Of a stretch of 64,000 bases of DNA, positions 7,449 to 15,943 are shown piece by piece. The notes under the pieces were generated by a model. The model saw only the letters and a program-made list of their open reading frames with translations, had not been told where the DNA came from and searched no databases. The stretch covers positions 3,534,001 through 3,598,000 of the forward strand of contig NZ_CP109598.1 of assembly GCF_036327775.1 (NCBI RefSeq), written 5' to 3'. Each line of letters begins with the position of its first letter. Position 1 is the stretch's first letter. Source of the stretch: Streptomyces sp. NBC_01498 (GTDB taxonomy: Bacteria > Actinomycetota > Actinomycetes > Streptomycetales > Streptomycetaceae). Both the position numbers and the translations under genes were made by a program.

Positions 7449-7939
7449 AGTACTTGGTGCGCGACAAGATCTTCGCCATCGGCGACGACTACTGGATCGA
7501 GGACGAGCGGGGCGACCAGGCCTTCCTCGTGGACGGAAAGGCGCTGCGGCTGCGCGACACCCTGGAACTGAAGGACCCTCAGGGGCGGGTGCTGATCACG
7601 CTCCGGCAGAAGCTGGTCAGCCTGCGGGACGCGATGACCCTGGAGCGGGACGGCGAACCGCTGGCCACCATCCGTAAGAAGAGGCTGTCGCTGCTGCGCG
7701 ACCACTACCGGGTCCGCCTGGCCGAGGGCACCGAACTGGACGTCAGCGGCCGGATCCTCGACCGCGAGTTCACGGTCGAGCACGACGGCGTACTGCTGGC
7801 GCACGTGTCGCGCAAGTGGTTCCGGGTGCGGGAGACGTACGCCGTGGACGTGCTCCGGGACGACGCGGACCCGTCGCTGCTCATCGCGGTCGCGGTGTGC
7901 GTGATCCGGATGGCGGACAAAGAACACGACGACGGCTGA
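7445..7939 (+). CDS. LURP-one-related / scramblase-like family protein
   Basis: 164 aa. The start MKYLVRDKIFAIGDDYWIED is the actinobacterial LURP-one family N-terminus. The body alternates short beta strands and basic turns (KALRLRDTLELKDPQGR, EFTVEHDGVLLAHVSRKW), consistent with the tubby-like 12-strand barrel. The last residues form a hydrophobic helix (SLLIAVAVCVIRM). Molecular function is unknown in bacteria. The ATG overlaps the transporter's TGA. A 33-bp longer frame begins upstream but would extend into the transporter gene and lacks family support. Confidence 0.8.
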   Translation: MKYLVRDKIFAIGDDYWIEDERGDQAFLVDGKALRLRDTLELKDPQGRVLITLRQKLVSLRDAMTLERDGEPLATIRKKRLSLLRDHYRVRLAEGTELDVSGRILDREFTVEHDGVLLAHVSRKWFRVRETYAVDVLRDDADPSLLIAVAVCVIRMADKEHDDG

Positions 7940-7961
7940 CGGGGCACCGGGGGCACCGGGC

Positions 7962-7989
7962 CCGCCCTCGCGCCTCTGTGGGAGGGCGG
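7962..7989. terminator. Hairpin between convergent genes
   Basis: CCGCCCTC and GAGGGCGG form a perfect 8-bp stem around a 12-base loop. It lies between the converging stop codons at 7939 and 8049. There is no T-run, as is usual in Streptomyces. Confidence 0.5.
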
Positions 7990-8048
7990 CCTCCGGGGCT
8001 CACCGGGCCGGTGAGCGAGGCGGTCACGAGGGCCGGCGGGCGGGCCGG

Positions 8049-8861
8049 TCAGCGGCGGGGCGCCGTCACACCCAGCAGCCGGTCCTTCAGGACCGGGAAC
8101 CGCTCGCGCGTCGCCGCGACCGTCGCCGGGTCGAACTCGACCGTCAGGACCTCCTCACCGGGTCCCGCCTCCGCCAGCACCTCGCCCCACGGGTCGACCA
8201 CGATGCTGTGCCCGGACTGCTCCACCCCGGCGTGCGTCCCGGCGGTCGAGCAGGCGAGCACGTACGCCTGGTTCTCCACCGCGCGCGCCTGCGCCAGCAG
8301 CGTCCAGTGGGCGCGGCGGCGGGCCGGCCAGCCCGCCGGGATCACGAACACCTGCGCGCCCTCGTCGACGAGCCCCCGGAACAGCTCGGGGAACCGCAGG
8401 TCGTAGCAGGTGGCGAGGCCCAGCACCGCGTCCGGCAGGGCGACGGTGGCCAGCTCGTCCCCGGCGCCCATCATCGTCGCCTCGCCCTTGTCGAAGCCGA
8501 AGCGGTGGATCTTGCGGTACGCGCGGACCAGCGAGCCCTCGGGCGAGATGACGAGCGCGGTGTTGTAGAGGTCGGGAGCGCCGTCCAGGACGGCCTCCGG
8601 GGCGCGTTCCACGACGGACCCGGCGTGCAGCCAGACCCCCGCGTCCCGCGCGGCCTCCGACATGGCGGCGAACGTCGGGCCGTCGAGCGGTTCGGCCTCG
8701 GTGCCGAACGACTCGTACGCGAAGGCGCCCACCGGCCACAGCTCCGGCAGGACCACCAGATCGGCGCCGCGCTGCTCCCTTACCAAGGAAGCGACACGCT
8801 CTCTACGGGAATTGACCGATTCGTCCGGGTCTACTGCGATCTGGAGGAGAGAGGCGCGCAC
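8049..8861 (-). CDS. Carbon-nitrogen hydrolase (nitrilase superfamily)
   Basis: 270 aa, the normal length of a single-domain nitrilase-fold amidase. The catalytic triad is visible: Glu in VVLPELW (about residue 40), Lys in YRKIHRFGF (about 115) and Cys in LATCYDLRFPEL (about 150). It hydrolyses a C-N bond of an unidentified amide or omega-amide; small bacterial members of this group include omega-amidase-like enzymes and carbamoyl amidases. Cytosolic. It is divergent from the mycothiol-dependent isomerase family gene, separated by about 180 bp. Confidence 0.85.
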   Translation of the reverse strand: MRASLLQIAVDPDESVNSRRERVASLVREQRGADLVVLPELWPVGAFAYESFGTEAEPLDGPTFAAMSEAARDAGVWLHAGSVVERAPEAVLDGAPDLYNTALVISPEGSLVRAYRKIHRFGFDKGEATMMGAGDELATVALPDAVLGLATCYDLRFPELFRGLVDEGAQVFVIPAGWPARRRAHWTLLAQARAVENQAYVLACSTAGTHAGVEQSGHSIVVDPWGEVLAEAGPGEEVLTVEFDPATVAATRERFPVLKDRLLGVTAPRR

Positions 8862-9039
8862 ACTACCACCGTCCTGGCATTCGAGCCGTCAACACGGGCC
8901 TACGATCGTCACACGAAAGCACTGCCGGGGTGCCAACGGGCAGCGTAACTTAGGCTCTCGAACCTCCCACGCAGCCCGCCGCCCGCCGCCCGCGCCGCCA
9001 GCAGCCCAGCCGCTAACCGCAGAACCGTCGAGGGGTCCC

Positions 9040-9864
9040 GTGACCATCCATCCCAGCCTTCAGAACTACGCCGATGCCTGGTCCCACTCCGTTGAAGCCA
9101 TAGCCGAGCTGGTCCAGCCACTCGTCGAGGGAGAGTGGAACCGTCGCACGCCGTGCCCCGGCTGGTCGGTGCGGGACATCGTCTCGCACGTCATCGGGCT
9201 GGAGTGCGAGATGCTCGGGGACCCGCGGCCGATCCACACCCTGCCGCGTGATCTGTACCACGTACAGAGCGAGATCTCCCGCTACATGGAGATGCAGGTG
9301 GACGTACGGCGCCACCACACCGCCCCGGAGATGACCTCCGAGCTGGAGTACACGATCATCCGGCGCAACCGCCAGATCCGGAACGAGAACCGCCAGCCGG
9401 ACACCATGGTCCGCGCTCCCCTCGGCACCGAGCAGACGCTCGAACAGGCCATGCGGGCGCGCGCGTTCGACATCTGGGTGCACGAGCAGGACCTGCGTAC
9501 GACGCTGAGCAAGCCCGGCAACCTCGACTCGCCCGGCGCGCTGATCACCCGCGACGCGCTCCTCGAAGCCCTCCCGAAGATCGTCGCGAAGGACGCGGGC
9601 GCGCCGCCGAACACGGCGATCGTGCTCGACGTGCACGGCCCCGTCGAGTTCCTGCGGACGGTCCGGGTCGACGCGGAGGGGCGCGGCACGATCGACGGCG
9701 CGCCCTCGCTCGGCCCTGCGGTGACGCTGGTGACGGACTGGGAGACGTACGTCCGGCTGGCGTGCGGGCGGGTACGGGCCGCCGCGGTGCCGGACCGCAT
9801 CAAGATCGACGGGGACGCGGACCTGGCGGCGGCGATCCTGCGGGAGTTCGCGGTCACGCCGTAG
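9040..9864 (+). CDS. Mycothiol-dependent maleylpyruvate isomerase family protein
   Basis: 274 aa. The N-terminal four-helix bundle of the DinB/MDMPI type begins about residue 10 (YADAWSHSVEAIAELV, WNRRTPCPGWSVRDIVSHVIGLE). The histidine in VSHVIG and that in AFDIWVHEQDLR are the family's metal ligands. A C-terminal sterol-carrier-like domain covers about 185-270. The GTG at 9040 has GAGGGG upstream; the open frame extends further 5' but that part is low-complexity and on the wrong side of the promoter. It probably catalyses a mycothiol-dependent transfer or isomerisation; the substrate is unknown. Confidence 0.85.
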   Translation: MTIHPSLQNYADAWSHSVEAIAELVQPLVEGEWNRRTPCPGWSVRDIVSHVIGLECEMLGDPRPIHTLPRDLYHVQSEISRYMEMQVDVRRHHTAPEMTSELEYTIIRRNRQIRNENRQPDTMVRAPLGTEQTLEQAMRARAFDIWVHEQDLRTTLSKPGNLDSPGALITRDALLEALPKIVAKDAGAPPNTAIVLDVHGPVEFLRTVRVDAEGRGTIDGAPSLGPAVTLVTDWETYVRLACGRVRAAAVPDRIKIDGDADLAAAILREFAVTP

Positions 9865-9978
9865 CGTGCCCCCTTCCCGCCTTGGCTTGCTGTCTTCCCG
9901 CCGTCGCAGCGCACCGCCTTCCCGCCGGAGCGCGCCGCCCTCTTCAGGAGGGTCCGCGTTCCAGGAGAGAGCCTGCGC

Positions 9979-11598
9979 TCAGGCGGGCACGTGCACGGCC
10001 TCCACCCGGCTCGCCACCAGCCGCTCGCGCTCCCGCCGTACCGTGCGTGCCCGCAGCCGCAGGATCTGGACGATCCCGAGCGCTTCGAGGACGAAGACGG
10101 ACGAGAACGCGACCCGGTAGTCGCCGCCGGTCGCGTCCAGCAGCACACCGACGGCGAGCAGAGTCGTCATCGAGGCCGTAAAACCGCCCATGTTGACGAT
10201 TCCGGAGGCGGTGCCCTGACGGGCGGGCGGGTTCGCGGGCCGGGCGAAGTCGAAGCCGATCATCGAGGCGGGTCCGCAGGCGCCGAGGACGACGCAGAGC
10301 GTGATCAGCAGCCAGGCCGGCGCGTGGTCACCGGGATACGCGAGTGTCGACGCCCAGACGAGCGCGGTCACCCCGATGGTGCCGAGGGCCAGCGGCGCCC
10401 GCGCGGCGTGGTGGCGGGCGATGACCTGTCCGTAGACGAGTCCGATCACCATGTTGACGAGGACGACGAGGGTGAGCAGGTCGCCCGCCGCGGCGCGGGA
10501 CAGCCCCTGGGCCTCGACGAGGAACGGCAGCCCCCAGAGCAGCAGGAAGACCATGGCCGGGAACTGGGTGGTGAAGTGCACCCAGAGCCCCAGCCGGGTA
10601 CCGGGTTCCCGCCACGACTCGGCGATCTGCCTCCGTACGTAGGCCGCGCCGGCGTGCTCGGACGGCGGCGGCTCATGGCCCTCGGGGTGGTCCTTGAGGA
10701 AGAGCAGCAACAGGACGAGGACGACGACGCCGGCCATCGAACTGCCCACGAACGTCGTCGTCCAGCCGAGGTCGCTCAGCGACCGGGCGATGACGAGCGT
10801 GGAGACCAGATTGCCCGCCATCCCGAAGAGGCCGGTGAACTGGGCGACCAGCGGGCCGCGCCGGGCGGGGAACCAGCGGGCGCCGAGCCGCAGGACGGCG
10901 ATGAACGTCATCGCGTCGCCGCAGCCGAGCAGGGCGCGGGCGGCGAGGGCGGTGCCGTAGCCGGGGGCGAGGGCGAAGGCGAGCTGCCCGACGGTGAACA
11001 GGGTCACGCCGAGGGTCAGCACCCGGCGGGTGCCGAGCCGGTCGACCATGAGGCCGACGGGTATCTGCATCCCGGCGTAGACGAGGAGTTGGAGGATCGA
11101 GAAGGTGGAGAGCGCGGAGGCGCCCACGTGGAAGCGGTCGACGGCGTCGAGACCGGCGACACCCAGGCTCGTACGGAAGATGACGGCGACGAAGTAGACG
11201 GCGACCCCGATACTCCACACGGCGACGGCCCGCCGACCACCGGGCGGGTCGCCGGGGAGGAGGGTGAGGGCGGGGCCGCGACCGGAGGAGCCGTGCCCGG
11301 ACGAGCCGCGACTGGACGAGCCGCGACTGGACGAACCCTCTCCCGAGGGGCCTCGACCGGAGGAGCGGCCGGGCGCCTGGTGGGCCGAGTTGCCGGACGC
11401 CCGGCCGGTCGACCCGGACGACGGCTTGTCGGTCGATCCGCGGGACGGGGCGCCGGTGGAACCGCCGAACGGGTCGCAGGACGGGTCGCAGGACGGGTCG
11501 CGGGACGGGTCGCCGGTGGAACCGCCACCGGGCGCCTCGTCGGCCGAGTCGCCGGACGCCTCTCTCGCCGATCCTCCTGAAGAGGAGTCCGCGCTCAC
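9979..11598 (-). CDS. MFS transporter with long disordered N-terminal extension
   Basis: 539 aa. Residues about 1-125 are low-complexity Ser/Gly/Asp/Arg with repeats of SSRG, SGHG and GSTGxxS. Twelve membrane segments follow from about 128 (VAVWSIGVAVYFVAVIFRTSLG) to about 515. The MFS signature between helices 2 and 3 reads GLMVDRLGTRRVLTLG. Similar permeases are annotated as nitrate/phthalate or sugar-acid type, but substrate cannot be read from sequence. The GTG start overlaps the stop of the GntR gene (GTGA), so regulator and transporter form one operon. The extension is much longer than in ordinary family members; a later internal start is possible. Confidence 0.8.
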   Translation of the reverse strand: MSADSSSGGSAREASGDSADEAPGGGSTGDPSRDPSCDPSCDPFGGSTGAPSRGSTDKPSSGSTGRASGNSAHQAPGRSSGRGPSGEGSSSRGSSSRGSSGHGSSGRGPALTLLPGDPPGGRRAVAVWSIGVAVYFVAVIFRTSLGVAGLDAVDRFHVGASALSTFSILQLLVYAGMQIPVGLMVDRLGTRRVLTLGVTLFTVGQLAFALAPGYGTALAARALLGCGDAMTFIAVLRLGARWFPARRGPLVAQFTGLFGMAGNLVSTLVIARSLSDLGWTTTFVGSSMAGVVVLVLLLLFLKDHPEGHEPPPSEHAGAAYVRRQIAESWREPGTRLGLWVHFTTQFPAMVFLLLWGLPFLVEAQGLSRAAAGDLLTLVVLVNMVIGLVYGQVIARHHAARAPLALGTIGVTALVWASTLAYPGDHAPAWLLITLCVVLGACGPASMIGFDFARPANPPARQGTASGIVNMGGFTASMTTLLAVGVLLDATGGDYRVAFSSVFVLEALGIVQILRLRARTVRRERERLVASRVEAVHVPA

Positions 11599-12302
11599 CT
11601 CGCCTCACCCCGTATGAGCACCTTGACGCGGCTGACATGGGCGCGCACGCACCGCGCGGCGGCGTCGGCGTCCCCGGCCCGGATGGCGTCCAGCAGTTCG
11701 CTGTGTTCGGTGATGCTGGTCCGTACGCGCTCGGGGTGCGCCTCCATGACGGCGACGCCCATCCTCAACTGCCGGTCCCTGAGCTGGTCGTACAGCTTCG
11801 ACAGGATCTCGTTGCCCGCGTTGCGCACGATCTCGGCGTGGAAGCACCGGTCGGTGACGGCCACGGCGGCCAGATCCCCCTCGTCGGCGTGGCTGCGCTG
11901 CTTCTCGACCAGTTCCTCCAGGCGCGCGACGAGCGACGCGGAGGCGGGCACGGCCTTGCGGACGGTGAACTCCTCCACCAGCAGCCGGGTTTCGACCACA
12001 TCGGCGATCTCCTGCGCGGAGACGGCGAGCACGAGGGCGCCCTTCTTGGGATAGAGCTTGATCAGCCCCTCGACCTCCAGCTTGAGCAGCGCCTCGCGCA
12101 CGGGGGTACGCGACACCCCTACGGCCTCGGCGAGTTCGCCCTCCGTAAGGAGGGTGCCGCCCTGATAGTGCCGTTCGAGAACGCCCTGCTTGATGTGGCT
12201 GTAGACCCGGTCGGCGGCGGGCGGCTGTTTCACGGAGACGGCGGACGCGGACGAGGTCGCGGAAGAGAGGGAGGGAGAGGTGGCGGCGGGTGCGGCAGGC
12301 AT
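11595..12302 (-). CDS. GntR-family transcriptional regulator (FCD/FadR subgroup)
   Basis: 235 aa. A short Ser/Ala-rich leader precedes the winged helix at about 25-95 (ADRVYSHIKQGVLERHYQGG, LAEAVGVSRTPVREALLKLE). The C-terminal all-helical FCD domain is at about 100-225, with metal-binding-type residues in DRCFHAEIV and SITEHSELLDAI. FadR/VanR-group members sense organic acids and repress adjacent transport or catabolic genes. Here the coupled downstream gene is an MFS permease, the likely target. I used the second methionine (MPAAP); a start two codons earlier is equally possible. Confidence 0.87.
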   Translation of the reverse strand: MPAAPAATSPSLSSATSSASAVSVKQPPAADRVYSHIKQGVLERHYQGGTLLTEGELAEAVGVSRTPVREALLKLEVEGLIKLYPKKGALVLAVSAQEIADVVETRLLVEEFTVRKAVPASASLVARLEELVEKQRSHADEGDLAAVAVTDRCFHAEIVRNAGNEILSKLYDQLRDRQLRMGVAVMEAHPERVRTSITEHSELLDAIRAGDADAAARCVRAHVSRVKVLIRGEAR

Positions 12303-12542
12303 GAACACAGCTTAGATACAACAGGGATGCGAGAGGAGCCCCGTCCAAATCGCGGGATCGGGGGTACACGGCAGAACGGAGGCACCCGTTCGGGGGACCC
12401 CGTGCATCCTTGCGGGCATCTCGCGAGTCTTCCCAGGGAGCGCCCCGAGAACAGCCCGGAGCTCACAACACCACAGAACCACGCGATCGCGACATCGGAG
12501 CGTTCCTTGAAACCCAGCCTCACACGAGCAGGAGTAACAGGC

Positions 12543-13508
12543 GTGAGCGGAAACGTGCGCAGGGCCGCGGTGCTGGCCCTCACCTCCGGCGTACTGCTGA
12601 CCGGCACGACCCTCGCCGCCCCCGTGGTCCACGCGGCCGGCTCCGCACCTAAAGCCGTCGCCGCACCGAAGGCCCCCGCCCTGCCGACCCTTTCGGCCAA
12701 GGGCGCCTTCCTGCTGGACGACACCACGGGCGCCCAGAAGTACGCCAAGAACGCGGACATCCGCCGCCAGATGGCGAGCACCACCAAGATCATGACGGCG
12801 GCCGTCGTCCTCACCACCAAGAACATCGACCTCGACCGCCGGGTCACCATCAAGCAGAGCTACCGCGACTACGTCGCCCGCGAGGGCGCCAGCACGGCGG
12901 ATCTGCGCACCGGCGACAAGGTGACGATCCGTCAGCTTCTGTACGGGCTGATGCTGCCGTCCGGCTGCGACGCGGCGTACGCCCTCGCGGACGCGATCGG
13001 CACGGGCACGACGGAGGCCGCGCGCACGAAGTCGTTCATCTCGAAGATGAACGCGAAGGCGACCGAACTCGGCCTGAAGAACACCAAGTTCGACTCCTTC
13101 GACGGCATCTCGCAGGGCGGGAACAACTACACGACCCCGCGCGACCTGGCGAAGATCGCCGACTACGCGATGAACAGTTCCACGCTGCGTACGGTCGTCA
13201 AGTCCACCAGCCACAAGAGCACGGCGCCCACCAAGGCCGGCGGCACGCGCACGTACACCTGGTACAACACCAACCAGCTCCTCGGCTCGTACACCGGCGC
13301 CCTCGGCGTCAAGACCGGTACGGGCACGGCCGCGGGCCCCTGCCTGATCTTCGCCGCGACCCGTAACGGCAAGACGCACATCGGCGTGATCCTGAACGGC
13401 ACGGACCGCTACAGGGACGCGGCGAAGCTGCTCGACCACTACTCGGGTGTGTCGGCGGCGAAGACGATGAAGCTCCGCCCGCTGCCGGAGAACGCGCAGC
13501 GCGACTGA
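12543..13508 (+). CDS. dacA: D-alanyl-D-alanine carboxypeptidase (peptidase S11, PBP5-like)
   Basis: 321 aa exported peptidoglycan enzyme. A signal peptide (VSGNVRRAAVLALTSGVLL, cleavage near VHAAG) precedes the catalytic domain with STTK at about 79-82 (nucleophile serine), SGC at about 140 (the SxN position, with Cys as in many Streptomyces homologues) and KTGTG at about 257. It trims terminal D-Ala from stem peptides. I chose the GTG with AGGAG ten bases upstream; an in-frame TTG 36 bp earlier is an alternative. The C-terminal domain of classical PBP5 is absent, as in other short actinobacterial forms. Divergent from the GntR operon and followed by a strong terminator. Confidence 0.9.
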   Translation: MSGNVRRAAVLALTSGVLLTGTTLAAPVVHAAGSAPKAVAAPKAPALPTLSAKGAFLLDDTTGAQKYAKNADIRRQMASTTKIMTAAVVLTTKNIDLDRRVTIKQSYRDYVAREGASTADLRTGDKVTIRQLLYGLMLPSGCDAAYALADAIGTGTTEAARTKSFISKMNAKATELGLKNTKFDSFDGISQGGNNYTTPRDLAKIADYAMNSSTLRTVVKSTSHKSTAPTKAGGTRTYTWYNTNQLLGSYTGALGVKTGTGTAAGPCLIFAATRNGKTHIGVILNGTDRYRDAAKLLDHYSGVSAAKTMKLRPLPENAQRD

Positions 13509-13529
13509 CCCCCTGCGGGATGCGGTAAG

Positions 13530-13559
13530 GGGCGCGGCCACCACGGGGTGGCCGCGCCC
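13530..13559 (+). terminator. Terminator of the carboxypeptidase gene
   Basis: A perfect 13-bp stem (GGGCGCGGCCACC and its complement) with an ACGG tetraloop, starting 22 bp after the stop codon. Confidence 0.75.
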
Positions 13560-13660
13560 TCGTCGTTGTGGGCTCTCGTCGTCGCGGGTTCCTGGTCGTT
13601 GCGGGCTCTCGTCGTTGCGGGTCCCTGGTCGTTGCGGCGCCTCGTCGTCGCGGGGCCTTG
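13560..13660. repeat. Six imperfect ~16-17-bp tandem repeats
   Basis: Alternating units of the form TCGTCGTTGCGGGTCCC and TGGTCGTTGCGGGCTC fill about 100 bp between the terminator and the promoter of the BRO-N gene. They have no spacer sequences and are therefore not a CRISPR array. Confidence 0.75.
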
Positions 13661-13760
13661 CAGAAACGCTCCCCCTTCACCCTCAGCGGTGAATTCCACG
13701 GTTTTTCTTCATGTTTGGGGTTTGTTCGCTATTACGTTCCCTCGCATGGAGGTGGTTCGC

Positions 13761-14714
13761 ATGAACGAACACATTCAGCCGTCGGACACGGCTGCGCGGC
13801 ATGAGGCGGACGAGGCGATCGAGATCGGGGACTTCGTCTACGGGGCGACGGGGGCGAGGATCCGGAGGCTGACGATGCCGGACGGGAGCCAGTGGTTCCC
13901 GGCGGCGGACGTGCTGGGCGAACTCGGCTACACCAACCCGCGCAAGACCCTGAAGGATCACGTCCCGGAGAGTTTCAGAACCCAACTCGAAAGGCTAACC
14001 ACACGTTACGGTTGCCACATTCCAGCAGGTCACGGCTTTAAGAAATCGATGAACATGGTGAACTTGAACGGGCTCATCATGCTGGTCTCGTCGGTGACGA
14101 AACCGGAAACCCTGCCGTTCCGGAAGTGGGTCACAGAGGTCGTCGTCACCGTCCAGCGCACCGGGTCCTACGCTCTTCCCGGTGCCGACGTACGACCTCC
14201 CGTCGCGCCCGCCCCCGTCTCCTACGCCATGCCCGACCAGGTCGCCGAGGCCATCGTCCGGCTGGAGGAGCGGAACATACGGCTGGACGAGCAGTTCGCG
14301 GCCGTACAGCGCGAAACAGTCGAAATCCGGCGCGACATGCTCACCGCGCAACAGGACACGGCACGCGCCATGGAACGCATCGCCGACCGGCTCGGTGACC
14401 TTCTGACCGACCGCCCGGCCGTGCCGGCCCCGCGCACCCCGCGCAGGACCGCCGACGCCGTGCTCACCGACTGGAAGTCGCGGATGTCGGTCACCGAGGA
14501 CGTCTGGACCGTCGCCGTCACCATCGCACCGGCCCTCGCCGCCGACGGCGAACTGCGGCAGCCCCTGCCGTCGATCGCGGCCCGCACCGGCCTCTCGGAG
14601 CACCGCGTCAACGAATGTCTGCGTCTCCTGCGCAAGCACGCCTGCATCCACCCGCGCGGCAGCACCACGGACGGTGTCCCGGTCTACGGGCTGAGCCCCG
14701 CGCGCCCCCTGTAA
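13761..14714 (+). CDS. BRO-N domain (phage antirepressor-like) protein with C-terminal winged helix
   Basis: 317 aa. The BRO-N/antirepressor fold covers about 18-120 (IRRLTMPDGSQWFPAADVLG, ELGYTNPRKTLKDHV, MVNLNGLIMLVSSVTKPETLPFRKWVTEVV). A coiled-coil stretch is at about 155-205 (AIVRLEERNIRLDEQF). A helix-turn-helix-like region is at about 245-305 (LPSIAARTGLSEHRVNECLRLLRKH). GGAGG lies eight bases before the chosen ATG. BRO-N proteins are common in phages, yet this one sits alone among core genes with no prophage around it. Codons from about 13970 to 14085 (CTA, AAA, TTT, ATT) are unusually AT-rich against both flanks. Confidence 0.82.
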   Translation: MNEHIQPSDTAARHEADEAIEIGDFVYGATGARIRRLTMPDGSQWFPAADVLGELGYTNPRKTLKDHVPESFRTQLERLTTRYGCHIPAGHGFKKSMNMVNLNGLIMLVSSVTKPETLPFRKWVTEVVVTVQRTGSYALPGADVRPPVAPAPVSYAMPDQVAEAIVRLEERNIRLDEQFAAVQRETVEIRRDMLTAQQDTARAMERIADRLGDLLTDRPAVPAPRTPRRTADAVLTDWKSRMSVTEDVWTVAVTIAPALAADGELRQPLPSIAARTGLSEHRVNECLRLLRKHACIHPRGSTTDGVPVYGLSPARPL

Positions 14715-14754
14715 CCTGCCTCGGTCAGGGATCACCGAGCGCCGAGGAGGACGG

Positions 14755-15582
14755 GTGGCCGGTCAGCGGATCACGACCCGCAACGCCCGTTTCCAGCAGT
14801 GGCACGCGCTGCTCGCCAACCGCAACAAGCGCAAACGCCAGAACGAGTTCCTCGTCCAGGGCGTGCGCCCGATCACGATGGCCGTCGAGCACGGGTGGAC
14901 GATACGCGCCCTGCTGTACGACGCGAGCCGGCCGCTCTCGCGGTGGGCCGAGGAGCTGATGCGCGGCATCGGTACGGACCGGGTCGCGATGGCCCCCGAA
15001 CTCCTCGCCGAACTGGGTGAACGCACGGACGGCGCGCCCGAGGTCCTGGCCGTGGTCGAGATGCGGCCGGACGACCTGAGCCGGATCGCCGTCCACGACG
15101 CCTTCCTGGGCGTGCTGTTCGACCGCCCCACCCAACCGGGCAACATCGGCAGCATCATCCGCTCGGCGGACGCCTTCGGCGCGGACGGCCTGATCGTGAC
15201 CGGCCACGCGGCGGACGTCTACGACCCGAAGGCCGTACGCGCGACCACGGGCTCCCTGTTCGCCCTCCCGGTGGTCCGCAGCCCGTCGCACCACGAGGTG
15301 GCCGAGTGGCTGTCGAAGGAGCGGGCGCGGGGGCGGCACGTGGCCGTGGTCGGCACGGACGAGCAGGGCGATGCCGATGTCGACCAGTTCGACTTCACCC
15401 AGCCGGTGCTGCTGCTGATCGGCAACGAGACGGCCGGCCTGAGCGCGGGCTGGCGCGAGTTGTGCGACCACGTGGTGAGCATCCCCATGTCGGGCTCGGC
15501 GAGTTCACTGAACGCGTCGAACGCGGCGACGGTGGTCCTGTACGAGACGGCGCGGCAGCGGCGGGCCGCCGCCGCGCGCTGA
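14755..15582 (+). CDS. TrmH/SpoU-family RNA 2'-O-methyltransferase
   Basis: 275 aa. A substrate-binding N-terminal domain (RNARFQQWHALLANRNKRKRQNEFLVQG) precedes the SPOUT knot. All three family motifs are present: DRPTQPGNIGSIIRSADAFG (motif 1), VLLLIGNETAGLS (motif 2) and IPMSGSASSLNASNAATVVL (motif 3). It methylates a ribose in rRNA or tRNA using SAM; several Streptomyces homologues of this architecture are resistance-type 23S methyltransferases (Tsr-like), but substrate is not readable here. The GTG start follows GAGGAGG closely. Confidence 0.87.
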   Translation: MAGQRITTRNARFQQWHALLANRNKRKRQNEFLVQGVRPITMAVEHGWTIRALLYDASRPLSRWAEELMRGIGTDRVAMAPELLAELGERTDGAPEVLAVVEMRPDDLSRIAVHDAFLGVLFDRPTQPGNIGSIIRSADAFGADGLIVTGHAADVYDPKAVRATTGSLFALPVVRSPSHHEVAEWLSKERARGRHVAVVGTDEQGDADVDQFDFTQPVLLLIGNETAGLSAGWRELCDHVVSIPMSGSASSLNASNAATVVLYETARQRRAAAAR

Positions 15583-15943
15583 TTGTTCTAGGACGGTACG
15601 GGCGGCGTCCTGGTCGAGGTACGCGCCCGGGTACCGGTCTTGGTCGATGAGCACGCCACGGGCCGACGGCCGAGCAGGCCGGATGACCCTGAACTCCTCA
15701 ACTCCCGGGCGCGCCCGGTGTACGACGACGGGTAGCTTCATCGGTGCTCCGTTGTGCGGTGACGGTGGTGTCGATGGTGTGCAAGCGTCAACTCGTCATC
15801 TCCCCGGGCGAGTTGTGCGAGGGTCAACTCGTCATCCCGCCGGGCGACATCAGGCACCGACATCAGACACCGCTATCAGGCGCCGGTTTCAGGCACCGGT
15901 TTCAGGCACCGACGTCAGGCGCCGCTACCTGCTCGGCGACTGA
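15583..15943. repeat. Intergenic region with two repeat families
   Basis: No gene is recognised in these 361 bp. A ~35-bp unit beginning GTCAACTCGTCATC is present twice (about 15786 and 15824). It is followed by six 13-bp units of the form TCAGGCACCGGTT (about 15848-15930). The genes on both sides converge here, so this is likely spacer with slippage repeats. Confidence 0.7.

Noticed and set aside
12312..13544. A 410-codon frame antisense to the carboxypeptidase gene
   Set aside because: The plus strand encodes an enzyme with complete catalytic motifs and a signal peptide; the antisense product is Arg/Val/Gly-rich without features.
13560..13660. Tandem repeats that could be mistaken for a CRISPR array
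   Set aside because: Units are contiguous, imperfect and without unique spacers; no cas genes are present in the window.
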